Source: DASUNQ01 sp035536455 (GTDB lineage Bacteria; Acidobacteriota; Thermoanaerobaculia; Multivoradales; UBA5704). Taken from it: 64,000 nucleotides of DNA. The position numbers and the translations under genes are program-made. Shown here one piece after another: positions 8,583-17,322 of the stretch. Location of the stretch: positions 62,001 through 126,000 of the forward strand of contig DATLOC010000058.1 in the NCBI GenBank assembly GCA_035536455.1, given 5' to 3'. Each line of letters opens with the position of its first letter. Position 1 is the stretch's first letter. The notes beneath the pieces were generated by a model. The model saw nothing but the letters and a program-made list of their open reading frames with translations. It made no database searches and had not been told where the DNA came from.

Positions 8583-9863
8583 ATGCTCCTCCGGCGGCGG
8601 CTCGCCGTCCTCGCGCTCGCCCTGGCGCTCGCGCTGGGCGCCGTCTGGCTGCTGCGCGCGCGGGCGGCGCGCGACGCCGGCCTCCTGGCCCGCGAGGACA
8701 CCTTTCCGCCGGGGCGCTGGCACCTCGCGCTCGACGGCCTGACCGCGGCCGGCGGGCGCCGCGCCGCCGAGGAGGCTGCGCGCGCCCTGTCGCTCCCGTA
8801 CTCGGCGGGGGGCGCTCGCGCCGGCGGCCGCAGCGGCGTCGTCTTCCACGACCGCGCCCGTGCCGAGCCGGGGCTCAACCTCTACGTCTCCGGCCACGCG
8901 CCGGAAGCCATGCTCATCGACATGGAGGGGCGGCGGCTGCACCGCTGGCGCTACCCGTTCGCGCGCGCCTTTCCCGGCAAGCGCGCCGACGAGCAGAGCG
9001 GCTACTTCCGCCGCGCTCGGCTGCTGCCGGACGGGTCGCTCCTGGCGCTCTACCAGGGCGCCGGCCTGGTGCGTCTCGACCGCGGCTCGCGCCTCCTGCG
9101 CGCCTACGACGCCGGCTTCTACAACGACCTCGACGTGGATGACCGCGGGCACCTCTGGGGTCTTACGAAAGAGGCGCGCCTCGTTCCGGAGCTGAACTCG
9201 AAAGAGCCCGTGCTCGAAGACTTCCTCGTCGAGCTGGCGCCCGACGGCCGGCCAGTTCGCCGCGTCTCGCTCCTGCGCGCCCTACGGCGCTCGCGCTTCG
9301 CGCCGCTCCTCCAGCCGCTGCCGCCGGCCGGCGACATTTTCCACAGCAACAGCGTCGAGGTGCTGCGCGACACCGCCGGCGCGCCGCCGCCGTTCGCGCC
9401 AGGGCGCGTCCTCGTCTCGCTGCGCGAGACCGACACCGTGGCGCTCGTCGATCCGGCGCGCGGCGAGGTCGTGTGGGCGCGCCGCGGCCGCTGGGACTCC
9501 CAGCACCAGCCGAATCTCCTCCCCGGCGGCCGCCTCCTCCTCTTCGACAACCGTGGCTACCGCGGCCACTCGCGGGTGCTGGAGCTGGACTTGGCGAGCG
9601 GGGAGATCGTCTGGGAGTTCCACGGCGAGCCGCCGGCGCGCTTCTCCTCGCCCGAGGCGGGCTCCTGCCAGCGCCTCGCCAACGGCAACACGCTGATCAC
9701 GGAGTCCGAGCGCGGGCGGGCGTTCGAAGTGACGCCGGCCGGCGCGGTGGTGTGGGAGTTCCGCAGCCCCCACCGCGCCGGCCGGCACGGCGAGCTGGTG
9801 GCGACCCTCTTCGAGGTGGTGCGCCTCCCGCCCGCCGCGTTCGTCGCCGCGAGCGCGCCCTAG
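8583..9863 (+). CDS. Arylsulfotransferase-like (ASST/Arylsulfotran_2) beta-propeller protein
   Basis: 426 residues with an N-terminal signal-anchor (LLRRRLAVLALALALALG). The rest is a repeated propeller pattern: NLYVSGHAPEAMLIDMEGR, FHSNSVEVLRD, SQHQPNLLPGGRLLLFDNRG, ASGEIVWEFHGEPPARFSSP, and GSCQRLANGNTLITESERGR. These are hallmarks of the arylsulfotransferase-like family in which most members have no proven activity. The histidine in SQHQPN and that in IFHSNSVEV are the candidate active-site residues. It ends with a 4-bp tail-to-tail overlap with the next gene. It is probably an exported or membrane-anchored protein; true sulfotransfer is unproven. Confidence 0.75.
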   Translation: MLLRRRLAVLALALALALGAVWLLRARAARDAGLLAREDTFPPGRWHLALDGLTAAGGRRAAEEAARALSLPYSAGGARAGGRSGVVFHDRARAEPGLNLYVSGHAPEAMLIDMEGRRLHRWRYPFARAFPGKRADEQSGYFRRARLLPDGSLLALYQGAGLVRLDRGSRLLRAYDAGFYNDLDVDDRGHLWGLTKEARLVPELNSKEPVLEDFLVELAPDGRPVRRVSLLRALRRSRFAPLLQPLPPAGDIFHSNSVEVLRDTAGAPPPFAPGRVLVSLRETDTVALVDPARGEVVWARRGRWDSQHQPNLLPGGRLLLFDNRGYRGHSRVLELDLASGEIVWEFHGEPPARFSSPEAGSCQRLANGNTLITESERGRAFEVTPAGAVVWEFRSPHRAGRHGELVATLFEVVRLPPAAFVAASAP

Positions 9864-10639
9864 CCGCTCAGGTGGCGGAGCAGCCCGTCGAGGGCGACCT
9901 TCCACTGCGCGCGCCGCACCTCGACCAGTCCCGGCTCGGGCAGGTTGCTGCTGTCCGCCACCACGCTCGCGCCCGCCGGCTTACCGTAGACGTAGATCAC
10001 GATCGTCGCTCCGTCCCAGGGGAAGCGGAGCCAGGCATAGTCGCTCCCCTTGGTCTTGACCTCGCGCGGCTTGGGCTTGGCGAACGCGGCGTCGAGCGCG
10101 GCGACGAGCGCCGGATCGGCGCCTTTCGTCCAGGCCGCCCGCCGCCGCTTGTCACGGAGCGCCGCGACGACCTCCGACACCGGCACGGGCATCGTCTTCG
10201 ACACCGACACCTGGAACTTGCCGGTGCACGACTGGTTGACCTGGCGCAGACCGCGCGCCCGCTCGTAGGCGACGGTGATCCCCTGGGCGTGCCAGCCGGG
10301 GACGCCGTGCACGGTGTAGAGGTGATCGGCGGCGCCGGTGTGGCCCTTCTCGGCGGCGCCGAAGGCGTCGAGCACCGCGAACCAGTGGTCGAGGCCGTGG
10401 CCGGTCTTCTCGCGCGCCGACTTGTCGGTCAGCGCGCCCGACTTCGACGCCGGCGGCGGAGCAGGCGCCGGCGCGGCGACCAGGGCCGGTTTCTTGTTCT
10501 TGGCCGGTGCGGGCTCGACGGCGGAGGTGCTGGGCTTGGAGCGCGCCGCGAGGACTTGGCGGCGCGCGGCGGTATAGCTCTCGCCGGTCTTGGCGGACCG
10601 GGCACGGACGACTCGCTTGAGTTTCTTCTGGTCGGTCAT
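9860..10639 (-). CDS. DUF4287-containing protein
   Basis: 259 residues. A basic N-terminal tail (KKLKRVVRARSAKTGESYTAARRQV) and an Ala/Pro linker precede a DUF4287-like segment at about residues 78-130 (REKTGHGLDHWFAVLDAFGA, then TVHGVPGWHAQGITVAYERARG). The C-terminal half (FQVSVSKTMPVPVSEVVAALRD to the end) looks like a compact SRPBCC-like fold, as often paired with DUF4287. No enzymatic residues are evident. It is isolated: convergent with the ASST-like gene and preceded by a gap of about 190 bp in which I see no gene. Confidence 0.65.
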   Translation of the reverse strand: MTDQKKLKRVVRARSAKTGESYTAARRQVLAARSKPSTSAVEPAPAKNKKPALVAAPAPAPPPASKSGALTDKSAREKTGHGLDHWFAVLDAFGAAEKGHTGAADHLYTVHGVPGWHAQGITVAYERARGLRQVNQSCTGKFQVSVSKTMPVPVSEVVAALRDKRRRAAWTKGADPALVAALDAAFAKPKPREVKTKGSDYAWLRFPWDGATIVIYVYGKPAGASVVADSSNLPEPGLVEVRRAQWKVALDGLLRHLSG

Positions 10640-10829
10640 GTGTCTCGTCTCCCGTCACACGCGGCGCCAGCCCCCGCCTGCACGCCCGGTGACCGAAGAT
10701 GAAACACACGACCCGAGGCTTGGAGACCCCTTTGCCCCGGCCGAGGGCCTCGCGGGGGGAGGCCGAGCGGGGTTGGGCGGCAGGTCGACGCCCGATGCAC
10801 GTCGAGAATGCCACCGGCGGGGCGGCGCG

Positions 10830-12467
10830 TCAAGAAGGAGCGCGCAGCGGATGCCGGGTCCACGGGGTGGTGTAGACGACGACCTCGTCGCCGCCCATGG
10901 TGATGTTGTCCTCGACGCGCACGCCCGCGACCGGCTTGAAGCGGGGGTCTTGGGAGAGGTAGGGAAACCAGTCGGGGAAGATCACCAGATAGTCGGGGCG
11001 CTGCTCGACGAGGTAGTCGGAGACGGCGCGCTCCCAGGGCTCGTGGCGGGCGGCGGCGGCGTTCATCCGGCGGCGCACTTCGGGGGTGGCGATGCCGGCC
11101 AGGTCGATCACCCGGTTGGGGAGGAGGAACTTGAGGGCGCCGATGTCGTTGACGGCGAGCACCGCCTCGGGCGGCAGGCGCGGGGCGAGCCAGCGGGCGA
11201 CGCGCACGTCGCTGCCCTGCACGTTGGCGACGTTGCGGGCGTAGAAGAGCGCCCCCTCGACGAGGGTGGCGGCGGTAGGCCAGAGGAGGAGCGCCGCGAG
11301 CGCGGCCCGCAGCGGCAGACGGAATCGCCCGGCGGCGACGCGCGGGCCGAGCGCCGCCGCGGCGCGCTCGATCCCCAGCACGCCGAGCACCGCGACGACC
11401 GGGAAGAGCGGGAAGTAGTAGCGGCCGAAGTTGCCGGCGATCCAGTGCGCGCCGGCGGGGCTCAAGGTGGAGTAGGCGAGCGGCAGGCCGAGCAGCCAGA
11501 GCGCCGGCAGGAGGCCGCGGTCGCGCGCCGTCCCCAGCCGTTCGACCAGCGCCGCCACACCGGCGCCGGCGAAGAGCACCGCCCAGGGCTGCGGCCGGAA
11601 GAGGATCCCCAGCACCTGGTAGACGTAGCGCGCGTCCGGCAGCCAGCGCCGCACCTCGGCCCCCTTGGCGGCGAAGGTCGTCGGTAGGACCGAGCCGCCG
11701 GCGGCGGCGTAGAAGACGAGGACCGGGAGGACGGCGAGGGCCGCGAGCCCCAGCCCGAGCGCGAGCCCGCGCCAGTCGGGCCGCCGCCAGCGCAGCGCGC
11801 CGCCGGCGTCGCGGTGGAAGACGAGCAGCCGGTCGAGCGCCGCCAGCACGACAAGGAGAAATCCCTCGGGTCGCGCCAGCGCCGCCAGGCCGAAAAGGCC
11901 GAAGGCGAGCGGCGGCCGCTCCGGCCGCCGCCGCTCGCGCAGGTGGAGGACCATCCCCCAGACCGAGAGCAGCACGAAGAGCGGCACCTCCATCCCCGAG
12001 AGCGCCGACCAGACGAGCCAGCTCGTCGCGAGCGCCAGCGCCGTCGCGAGCTGAGCCAGGCCCCGCGAGAGCCCCAGCTCGCGCGCCAAGCGCCAAGTGG
12101 CGTGCACGCCGGCCAGGTAGAGCGCGCAGCCCAGCAGCTTCGCGCCCCAGACCGCTGCCGCCGTGCCGCCCGGCAGCAGGAAGACGAACGACAGCAACGC
12201 CGTCCAGAGCGGCGCCGTCGAGCCGGTCACCGGCTCGCCCGGGTTGTAGGAGAGACCGTCGCCGGCCGCCAGGTTGCGCGCGAACTGGAGGTGGATCCAA
12301 CTGTCGTCGAGCGGGAAGCCGACGTCGCCGTCGAGGACATAACACTCGGTCGCGGCGTACCCCGCGCAGGCGAGGAGGGCGGCGGCGAGGAGGACGAGGA
12401 GGCGCGGGCGCTCGGCGCCCGCCGCCTCGACGCGGGGCTCGGCCGTGGTCACCGCGCTCGGGAGCAT
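10830..12467 (-). CDS. GT39-like polytopic membrane glycosyltransferase
   Basis: 545 residues with about ten hydrophobic segments. The first periplasmic loop has FPLDDSWIHLQFARNLAAGDG and NPGEPVTGSTAPLWTALLS, the Asp-containing signature of GT-C enzymes related to PMT_2. The C-terminal soluble part contains VRVARWLAPRLPPEAVLAVND and DRPDYLVIFP-like segments also common in this group. Its 5' end lies directly next to the 21-bp repeat array, so its promoter would have to lie inside or beyond that array. Substrates unknown. Confidence 0.75.
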   Translation of the reverse strand: MLPSAVTTAEPRVEAAGAERPRLLVLLAAALLACAGYAATECYVLDGDVGFPLDDSWIHLQFARNLAAGDGLSYNPGEPVTGSTAPLWTALLSFVFLLPGGTAAAVWGAKLLGCALYLAGVHATWRLARELGLSRGLAQLATALALATSWLVWSALSGMEVPLFVLLSVWGMVLHLRERRRPERPPLAFGLFGLAALARPEGFLLVVLAALDRLLVFHRDAGGALRWRRPDWRGLALGLGLAALAVLPVLVFYAAAGGSVLPTTFAAKGAEVRRWLPDARYVYQVLGILFRPQPWAVLFAGAGVAALVERLGTARDRGLLPALWLLGLPLAYSTLSPAGAHWIAGNFGRYYFPLFPVVAVLGVLGIERAAAALGPRVAAGRFRLPLRAALAALLLWPTAATLVEGALFYARNVANVQGSDVRVARWLAPRLPPEAVLAVNDIGALKFLLPNRVIDLAGIATPEVRRRMNAAAARHEPWERAVSDYLVEQRPDYLVIFPDWFPYLSQDPRFKPVAGVRVEDNITMGGDEVVVYTTPWTRHPLRAPS

Positions 12468-12503
12468 GTGACCCGCAGCCTACCAAGCCGGCCGCGCGAG
12501 TCA

Positions 12504-12962
12504 GGGCGGCAAGCGGGAAAACGCTCCGGACAAGGGGGAAGATGCTCCGAGCAAAGGAGAAGCGTCTCCGGACAAACGGGAAGGGACCCGGGGCAAGCGG
12601 GAAACGGCTCGGGGCAAACGGACTGGACCTCCGGCCAAGCGTACTTCTCAGAAGTCCACTCGTACCGGTGCATGGTACGCCTGGACCGGGCGAAGGACGC
12701 TTGTACCGACGCTCGGTGCGCTTGTACCAGCCCTCGGTACGCTTGTACCAACCGAAAGTACGCTTGTACCGCCCGCCGGTACGCTTGTACTAACGGAAAG
12801 TACGCTTGTCCTTCATGAAAGTACCGGGTACCTAGCGAAAGTACGCCCGTACTTCCGCCCGGTACGCATGTACTTTTCGAAGTACGCTGGTCCCTCATAA
12901 AAGTACCGGGTACCTGGCGAAAGTACGCTTGTGCCGGGGCAAAGTACGCTCCCCTGAGCAGG
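12504..12962. repeat. Degenerate 21-bp tandem array 1 (about 22 units, two consensus classes)
   Basis: The intergenic region is filled by units repeating every 21 nt. Units from 12504 to about 12650 share a CAAGCGGGAA-like core after TCCGGA; units from about 12672 share GTACGCTTGTACC. The register is kept across the change of consensus (unit starts at 12525, 12546, 12567 and onward to 12798), and only three later units are 20 nt. Individual units differ at many positions, so this is not a recent duplication. The core of the first class (CAAGCG) is the reverse complement of that of the second (CGCTTG). There are no CRISPR-like spacers. Each frame reads as 7-residue repeats simply because 21 is divisible by 3. 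Confidence 0.9.
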
Positions 12963-13044
12963 AGTACCTCTGCCCCCCGCAGCAGTCACGCTGCTTCGCC
13001 GCCAACCTCGCCCTCCCCGCGCCAGGTGTACCATCCACCGCCGC

Positions 13045-14469
13045 ATGCGCCGCCGCCGCTACTCCCCGTTCGAGAAGCGCCAGCGGCTGGCGGCGCGGGT
13101 GGCGCTCTACGGCAGCCTGGCGCTGGCTCTCGCCGCCACCGCGGCGGGGTTCGCCTACCTGCGGCGGCCGCTGTCGCTAGGAGCGGCGGGGCTGTGGCGC
13201 CGGGTGGACTACGCCGCGCTTCCCGAGGTCCGCCTGCTCCGCGAGTACGTGCGGATCAACACCAGCGACACCGGCGATCAGCTCGCCGGCGCCCGTTTCC
13301 TCCACCGCCAGCTCCGGGCCGCGGGCCTCCCCGCCACGCTCGAGCTCGTCGGCGACCGCGCCAACGTCTACGCCCTCCTCGAAGGGCAGGACCCCCGCCC
13401 GCTCATCCTCCACAACCACATCGACACCGAGCCGGAGTTCTACTCCGAGGAGTGGCTCTTCCCCCCCTTCTCCGCGCACATCGAGGGGCCCTGGGTCTAC
13501 GGCCGCGGCACCTTCGACATGAAGAGCACGACCGTGGCGCAGCTCCTCGCCATGGCGGAGCTGAAGAGACGCGGCCGCCCGCTCCGCCGCTCGGTGCTCT
13601 TCCTCGCCACCAACGGCGAGGAGGACGGCAGCGAGCTCGGTGCCCGCTGGGTCATCGCGCGCCACCCGGAGCTGGTGCGCCGCGCCTGGGCGGTGCTCAC
13701 CGAAGGCGGCTCGGTCGAGGTGCGGCAGGCCGGCGACGTCAAGTACTGGGGGATCGAGGTGGCGCAGAAGCGCTTCCTCGATCTCTGGGTCTGCGCCGGG
13801 GCGCGCGAGCCGCTGGAGGAGCTGGCGGGGGAGCTGCGAGCGCGCGGCCAGCCGGAGGAGCACCTGCGCCTGACGCCGGAGGTGGCGCGCTTCCTCCGCG
13901 CCTACGCCCCGAGCCGCGACCGCGAGGAGCTGCGCCGCCTCCTCGCCGAGCCGGAGGCGCTGACGCGCGACCGCCTCGCCTTCCGCCGCCTCCCCAACTT
14001 CCTACAGGCGATGCTGCGTGACGAAGTGGCGGTCTTCCCGGTGCGCGAAGCGCCGGGCGGCGGGTGGCAGCTCCTGCTGAAGCTCCACCTGCTGCCGGGC
14101 TCGGACGCCGCGGCGGCGCGCGAGGAGCTGGTGCCGCGCTGGCTGACCCGGGGGCTGCGCGTGCAGCTCTACGACAACGGGTCGGCGGCGCACGGCAGCC
14201 CGCCCGACCACCCCCTGCCGCGCGCCATCGAGGAGACGGTGCGCGCGGCCTACCCGCGCGCCGCCGTCGGCCCGCTCTTCCTGCCGCGCACCGCCACCGA
14301 CGTCCGCTTCTTCCGCGCCGCCGGCATCCCGAGCTACGGCTTCTCGCCCTTCCCGACCCCGGTCACCGACACGCTGATCGTCGGCGGCGGCAACGAGCGG
14401 ATCTCGCTGCCGGCCTACGTCGAGGGGGTGGCGCTCTACCGCCGGCTGGTCGAGCGCCTGGTCGGCTGA
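13045..14469 (+). CDS. M20-family metallopeptidase, membrane-anchored
   Basis: 474 residues, with an N-terminal hydrophobic anchor (VALYGSLALALAATAAGFAYL). M20 zinc-site motifs are in order: LILHNHIDTEP, YGRGTFDMKSTT, and ATNGEEDGSELGARW with the catalytic Glu pair; a late GIPSYGFSPF segment closes the site. It would cleave peptides or N-acyl amino acids outside the cytoplasm. It shares the unusual GIEVAQKR segment with the M20 gene at 15262. Together with the two pilin genes it forms an alternating peptidase/pilin arrangement. The substrate is unknown; a role near the pilus machinery is only suggested by position. Confidence 0.85.
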   Translation: MRRRRYSPFEKRQRLAARVALYGSLALALAATAAGFAYLRRPLSLGAAGLWRRVDYAALPEVRLLREYVRINTSDTGDQLAGARFLHRQLRAAGLPATLELVGDRANVYALLEGQDPRPLILHNHIDTEPEFYSEEWLFPPFSAHIEGPWVYGRGTFDMKSTTVAQLLAMAELKRRGRPLRRSVLFLATNGEEDGSELGARWVIARHPELVRRAWAVLTEGGSVEVRQAGDVKYWGIEVAQKRFLDLWVCAGAREPLEELAGELRARGQPEEHLRLTPEVARFLRAYAPSRDREELRRLLAEPEALTRDRLAFRRLPNFLQAMLRDEVAVFPVREAPGGGWQLLLKLHLLPGSDAAAAREELVPRWLTRGLRVQLYDNGSAAHGSPPDHPLPRAIEETVRAAYPRAAVGPLFLPRTATDVRFFRAAGIPSYGFSPFPTPVTDTLIVGGGNERISLPAYVEGVALYRRLVERLVG

Positions 14470-14585
14470 GCCCGGTGCGCCGCCCCCGCCGCGACTGACA
14501 CTTTGTCGCTCTGCCATCTGTCAATTCTTGTCAGCCGGCACCCGCGCTCGCTCGGCAAGTCGCTGATTCCACGCGCGCGGCGCGC

Positions 14586-14601
14586 TGGCACAAAGCCTGC
14601 T
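14586..14601 (+). promoter_or_regulatory. Sigma-54 promoter (-24/-12) before first pilin gene
   Basis: TGGCAC then five bases then CTGCT gives GG and GC separated by 10 nt, the required sigma-54 spacing. It lies about 50 bp before the pilin start at 14654. The NtrB/NtrC-like pair in the same cluster is a natural activator. Confidence 0.7.
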
Positions 14602-14653
14602 CTCACAGGGATTCGCAAAGACCGAATTTCCACGGACGGAGGGAGGACTCGAA

Positions 14654-15178
14654 ATGCTGAAGAGGCTTCGCAACCGGCAGCGGGGGTTCACGCTGATCGA
14701 GCTGCTGATCGTCGTCGCGATCATCGGCATCATCGCGGCCCTGCTCATCCCCAACTTCCTCGACGCGCTGCAGAAGGCCAAGCAGAAGCGGACGGTGGCC
14801 GACGTGCGCAACACCGGCACGGCGATGTTCTCCTGGCTCACCGACCAGGTCGGCGCCGCCGCGGCGGGCTCGGCGAGTACGGTCACGATCACCGACTACA
14901 AGAAGATCACGCACGCCAACCTCAAGACGGAGCTCGTCTCGACCTACCTGCAGGAAGTGCCGCAGCTCGACGGCTGGAAGTTCGACTACGAGTTCTACCT
15001 CAACACGGCGAACCCGCTGGCCCCCAAGGTCATGGCGATCCGCAGCTTCGGCCGCAACACCAAGGCCGAAGGCGCCGCCTACACCGTCACCAACTTCGAC
15101 CCGACGGACTACGACCAGGACATCGTCTGGGCGGACGGCTTCATGGTCCGCTGGCCGGAAGGGCGCAAGAAGCCGTAA
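14654..15178 (+). CDS. Type IV pilin / GspG-like pseudopilin 1
   Basis: 174 residues, ATG with GGAGGA upstream. The N-terminus has the prepilin cleavage site in RQRGFTLIELLIVVAIIGII (cut after the Gly, mature Phe, Glu at +5), followed by an IAALLIPNFLDAL helix. The globular part is unusual in length and ends DQDIVWADGFMVRWPEG. PilD at 17323 would process it. A paralogue at 16773 shares most of the helix and the C-terminal segment. A strong terminator follows at once, so this gene is a monocistronic sigma-54 unit, as expected of an abundant major pilin or pseudopilin. Confidence 0.9.
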   Translation: MLKRLRNRQRGFTLIELLIVVAIIGIIAALLIPNFLDALQKAKQKRTVADVRNTGTAMFSWLTDQVGAAAAGSASTVTITDYKKITHANLKTELVSTYLQEVPQLDGWKFDYEFYLNTANPLAPKVMAIRSFGRNTKAEGAAYTVTNFDPTDYDQDIVWADGFMVRWPEGRKKP

Positions 15179-15210
15179 GTCCTCTCCCCGACGCGCGGCA
15201 ACGGCAGCAC

Positions 15211-15245
15211 GAAGGGCGCCGGATCGCTCCGGCGCCCTTCCCTTT
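15211..15245 (+). terminator. Rho-independent terminator after pilin 1
   Basis: A perfect 13-bp stem (GAAGGGCGCCGGA paired with TCCGGCGCCCTTC) with a 4-nt TCGC loop, followed by CCTTTTC. It begins 33 bp after the pilin stop codon. Confidence 0.9.
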
Positions 15246-15261
15246 TCGGCCGCCCCCCGGC

Positions 15262-16677
15262 ATGCTCGCGCGCGTGACCCGCACCCGTCTGCCGGCGGCC
15301 CTCGCCGCCGCGCTCGTGGCGCTCGGCGCGGCGCCGGCCGCCGCGGCGCCGGAGCTCTCCGAGCCGGCGCGCTGGCTCCAGGGCTACCTGCGGCTCGACA
15401 CCAGCAACCCCCCCGGGCGCGAAGGGCGGGCCGCGGCCTACCTCGCCGGCCTCCTCCGCCGCGAGGGGATCGCGGCGCGTCTGCTCACCGGCCCCGGCGG
15501 GCGCACCAGCCTCTATGCGCGGCTTCCCGCCGCGGCGCCCGGCCCCGCCGGCAGGACGGCTCCGCGCCCCGGCGCCCTCCTGCTGCTGCACCACCTCGAC
15601 ACCGTCCCCCCCGGCCCCGGCTGGAGCGTGCCCCCCTTCGCCGGCCTGGTGCGCGACGGGCGCCTCTGGGGACGCGGCGCGGTGGACGACAAGAGCCTCG
15701 GCATCGCCCACCTCGCGGCGATGGTGGACCTCAAGCGCCGGCGGGCGCCGCTGGCGCGCGACCTCGTGCTGCTGGCGGTGGCGGACGAGGAAAGCGGCGG
15801 GGGGCGCGGCACGGCCTGGCTGCTGGCCGCGCACCCCGAGCTCTTCGCCGGTGTCGCCGCGGCGCTCGGCGAGGGGGGGCGCAACCAGCAGCTCAACGGC
15901 CGCCTCCTCTGGTGGGGGATCGAGGTGGCGCAGAAGCGGCCGCTCTGGCTGGAGGTCGAGGCGCGCGGCCGCGGCGGCCACGCCTCGGGGCTCAATCCGG
16001 CGAGCGCCGCCCACCGTCTGATCCAGGGCCTGGAGCGCCTCCTCGCGCTGCCGCCCGAGTGGCGGGTGACGGCGCCCGCGCGCCGCTACCTCCACGCGCT
16101 GGCGCCGCTCCACAACGACCGCCTGCGCGCCGCCATGCTCGGCGCCGAGCGGGCGATCGCCGCCGGCGGACCGCCGTCCGGCCTGCCGCCCGGCATGGCG
16201 AACCTCCTCCTCGACACGGTCCAGGTCACAGTGCTCTCGGCCGGCGAGCGGATCAACGTCACGCCGCAGCGGGCGCGGGCGCAGATCGACGTCCGCCTCC
16301 TCCCCGACACGCCGGCCGATCGCTCCCTGGCGCGGATCCGGCGGGCGCTCGGCGGCGACCTGGCGAGCCGCGTCCTGCTCACCGCCCCGCCCTCGCCGCC
16401 GTCGCCGACCGCCAACCCCCTCTACCGCTTGCTCGAGCGCACCCTCGGCCGCGAGGCGCCGGTGGTCCCCGCCTTCGTCCCCGGCTTCACCGATTCGCGC
16501 TACCTGCGCCAGCGCGGCGTGCCGACCTATGGCTTCTCCCCCTTCGCGCTGGAGCCTGCCGACACCGCCGGCATCCATGGTCCCGACGAGCGGATCCCGC
16601 TGGCCGAGCTCGACCGCGGCGTGGCGCGGACGCGCGCCGTAGTGACCGCCTTTGTCACCGCGGGCGCGCCGCACTGA
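15262..16677 (+). CDS. M20-family metallopeptidase, secreted
   Basis: 471 residues from ATG at 15262, directly followed by a signal peptide (RTRLPAALAAALVALGAAPAAAA). The frame is open upstream but there it runs through the pilin gene and terminator. M20 motifs: LLLHHLDTVPPGPGW, WGRGAVDDKSLG, and VADEESGGGRGTAW with the catalytic Glu, a dimerisation/lid region with RGRGGHASGLNP, and the closing GVPTYGFSPF. Overall about the usual 450-residue length of carboxypeptidase-S-like enzymes. It contains the same GIEVAQKR segment as the M20 gene at 13045, supporting duplication. Location is predicted periplasmic; the substrate is unknown. Confidence 0.85.
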   Translation: MLARVTRTRLPAALAAALVALGAAPAAAAPELSEPARWLQGYLRLDTSNPPGREGRAAAYLAGLLRREGIAARLLTGPGGRTSLYARLPAAAPGPAGRTAPRPGALLLLHHLDTVPPGPGWSVPPFAGLVRDGRLWGRGAVDDKSLGIAHLAAMVDLKRRRAPLARDLVLLAVADEESGGGRGTAWLLAAHPELFAGVAAALGEGGRNQQLNGRLLWWGIEVAQKRPLWLEVEARGRGGHASGLNPASAAHRLIQGLERLLALPPEWRVTAPARRYLHALAPLHNDRLRAAMLGAERAIAAGGPPSGLPPGMANLLLDTVQVTVLSAGERINVTPQRARAQIDVRLLPDTPADRSLARIRRALGGDLASRVLLTAPPSPPSPTANPLYRLLERTLGREAPVVPAFVPGFTDSRYLRQRGVPTYGFSPFALEPADTAGIHGPDERIPLAELDRGVARTRAVVTAFVTAGAPH

Positions 16678-16729
16678 CGATTCCTGTCGCAGGACGCACT
16701 TCAGCTGGGCGAGAATGCGCTGTCGGCTA

Positions 16730-16745
16730 TGGCCCCCGGTTTGCT
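16730..16745 (+). promoter_or_regulatory. Sigma-54 promoter before second pilin gene
   Basis: TGGCCC, five bases, TTGCT; GG and GC are exactly 10 nt apart. It lies 28 bp before the pilin start at 16773 and resembles the elements at 14586 and 19875. Confidence 0.7.
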
Positions 16746-16772
16746 TTTGCACCGTCACGGAGGGACCCCTGC

Positions 16773-17291
16773 ATGTTGCGTAAGGCGCCCCAGCGTGGCT
16801 TCACGCTGATCGAGCTGCTGATCGTCATCGCCATCATCGGCATCATCGCCGCCATCCTCATCCCCAACCTGATCGACGCCCTGCAGCGGGCGCGGCAGAA
16901 GCGGACCTTGGCCAGCGTCCAGATGACCGGCACGGCGATGATGGCCTGGCTGACCGACGAGGCCGCCGCCGCCGCCGCCGGCGCCTCCACCAACGAGGTG
17001 GATCTCACGAAGTACGTGCCGATCAGCGCCGCCAAGCTGGAGGACGAGCTGGTCTCGACCTACATGCAGGAGCTGCCGGAGCTCGACGGCTGGAAGCACC
17101 CCTTCGACTTCTATCTCGACACCGCCAACCCGCTGGGCAAGGAAGCGATGGCGATCCGCAGCAGCGGCCGCGACCAGAAGAAGACCGGCGACACCTACAC
17201 CCCCGGCGCCTTCGAGACCACCGATTACGACCAGGACATCGTTTGGACCGACGGCTACATGGTCCGCTGGCCGGAGGGGAAGGTCAATTAG
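16773..17291 (+). CDS. Type IV pilin / GspG-like pseudopilin 2
   Basis: 172 residues, ATG after an AGGGAC-rich ribosome site. Prepilin signature APQRGFTLIELLIVIAIIGI, Glu at +5 of the mature protein. It is clearly paralogous to the protein at 14654: same helix, shared LVSTYMQELPELDGWK-type segment, and the same DQDIV..DG.MVRWPEG end. PilD follows 31 bp downstream. Its own sigma-54 promoter suggests separate dosage of two pilin variants. Which is the major subunit cannot be judged from sequence. Confidence 0.9.
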   Translation: MLRKAPQRGFTLIELLIVIAIIGIIAAILIPNLIDALQRARQKRTLASVQMTGTAMMAWLTDEAAAAAAGASTNEVDLTKYVPISAAKLEDELVSTYMQELPELDGWKHPFDFYLDTANPLGKEAMAIRSSGRDQKKTGDTYTPGAFETTDYDQDIVWTDGYMVRWPEGKVN

Positions 17292-17322
17292 ACGCAGGCC
17301 GGGCGTCTAGAATCCCGGCCAC

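Noticed and set aside
12449..12898. Proteins with 7-residue repeats encoded by array 1 (several frames)
   Set aside because: All frames of a 21-bp array give 7-residue periodicity if they lack stops. No ribosome site or conserved frame favours one of them.
12504..12962. CRISPR array
   Set aside because: Units are contiguous, 21 nt, and diverged; there are no repeat-spacer alternation and no cas genes.
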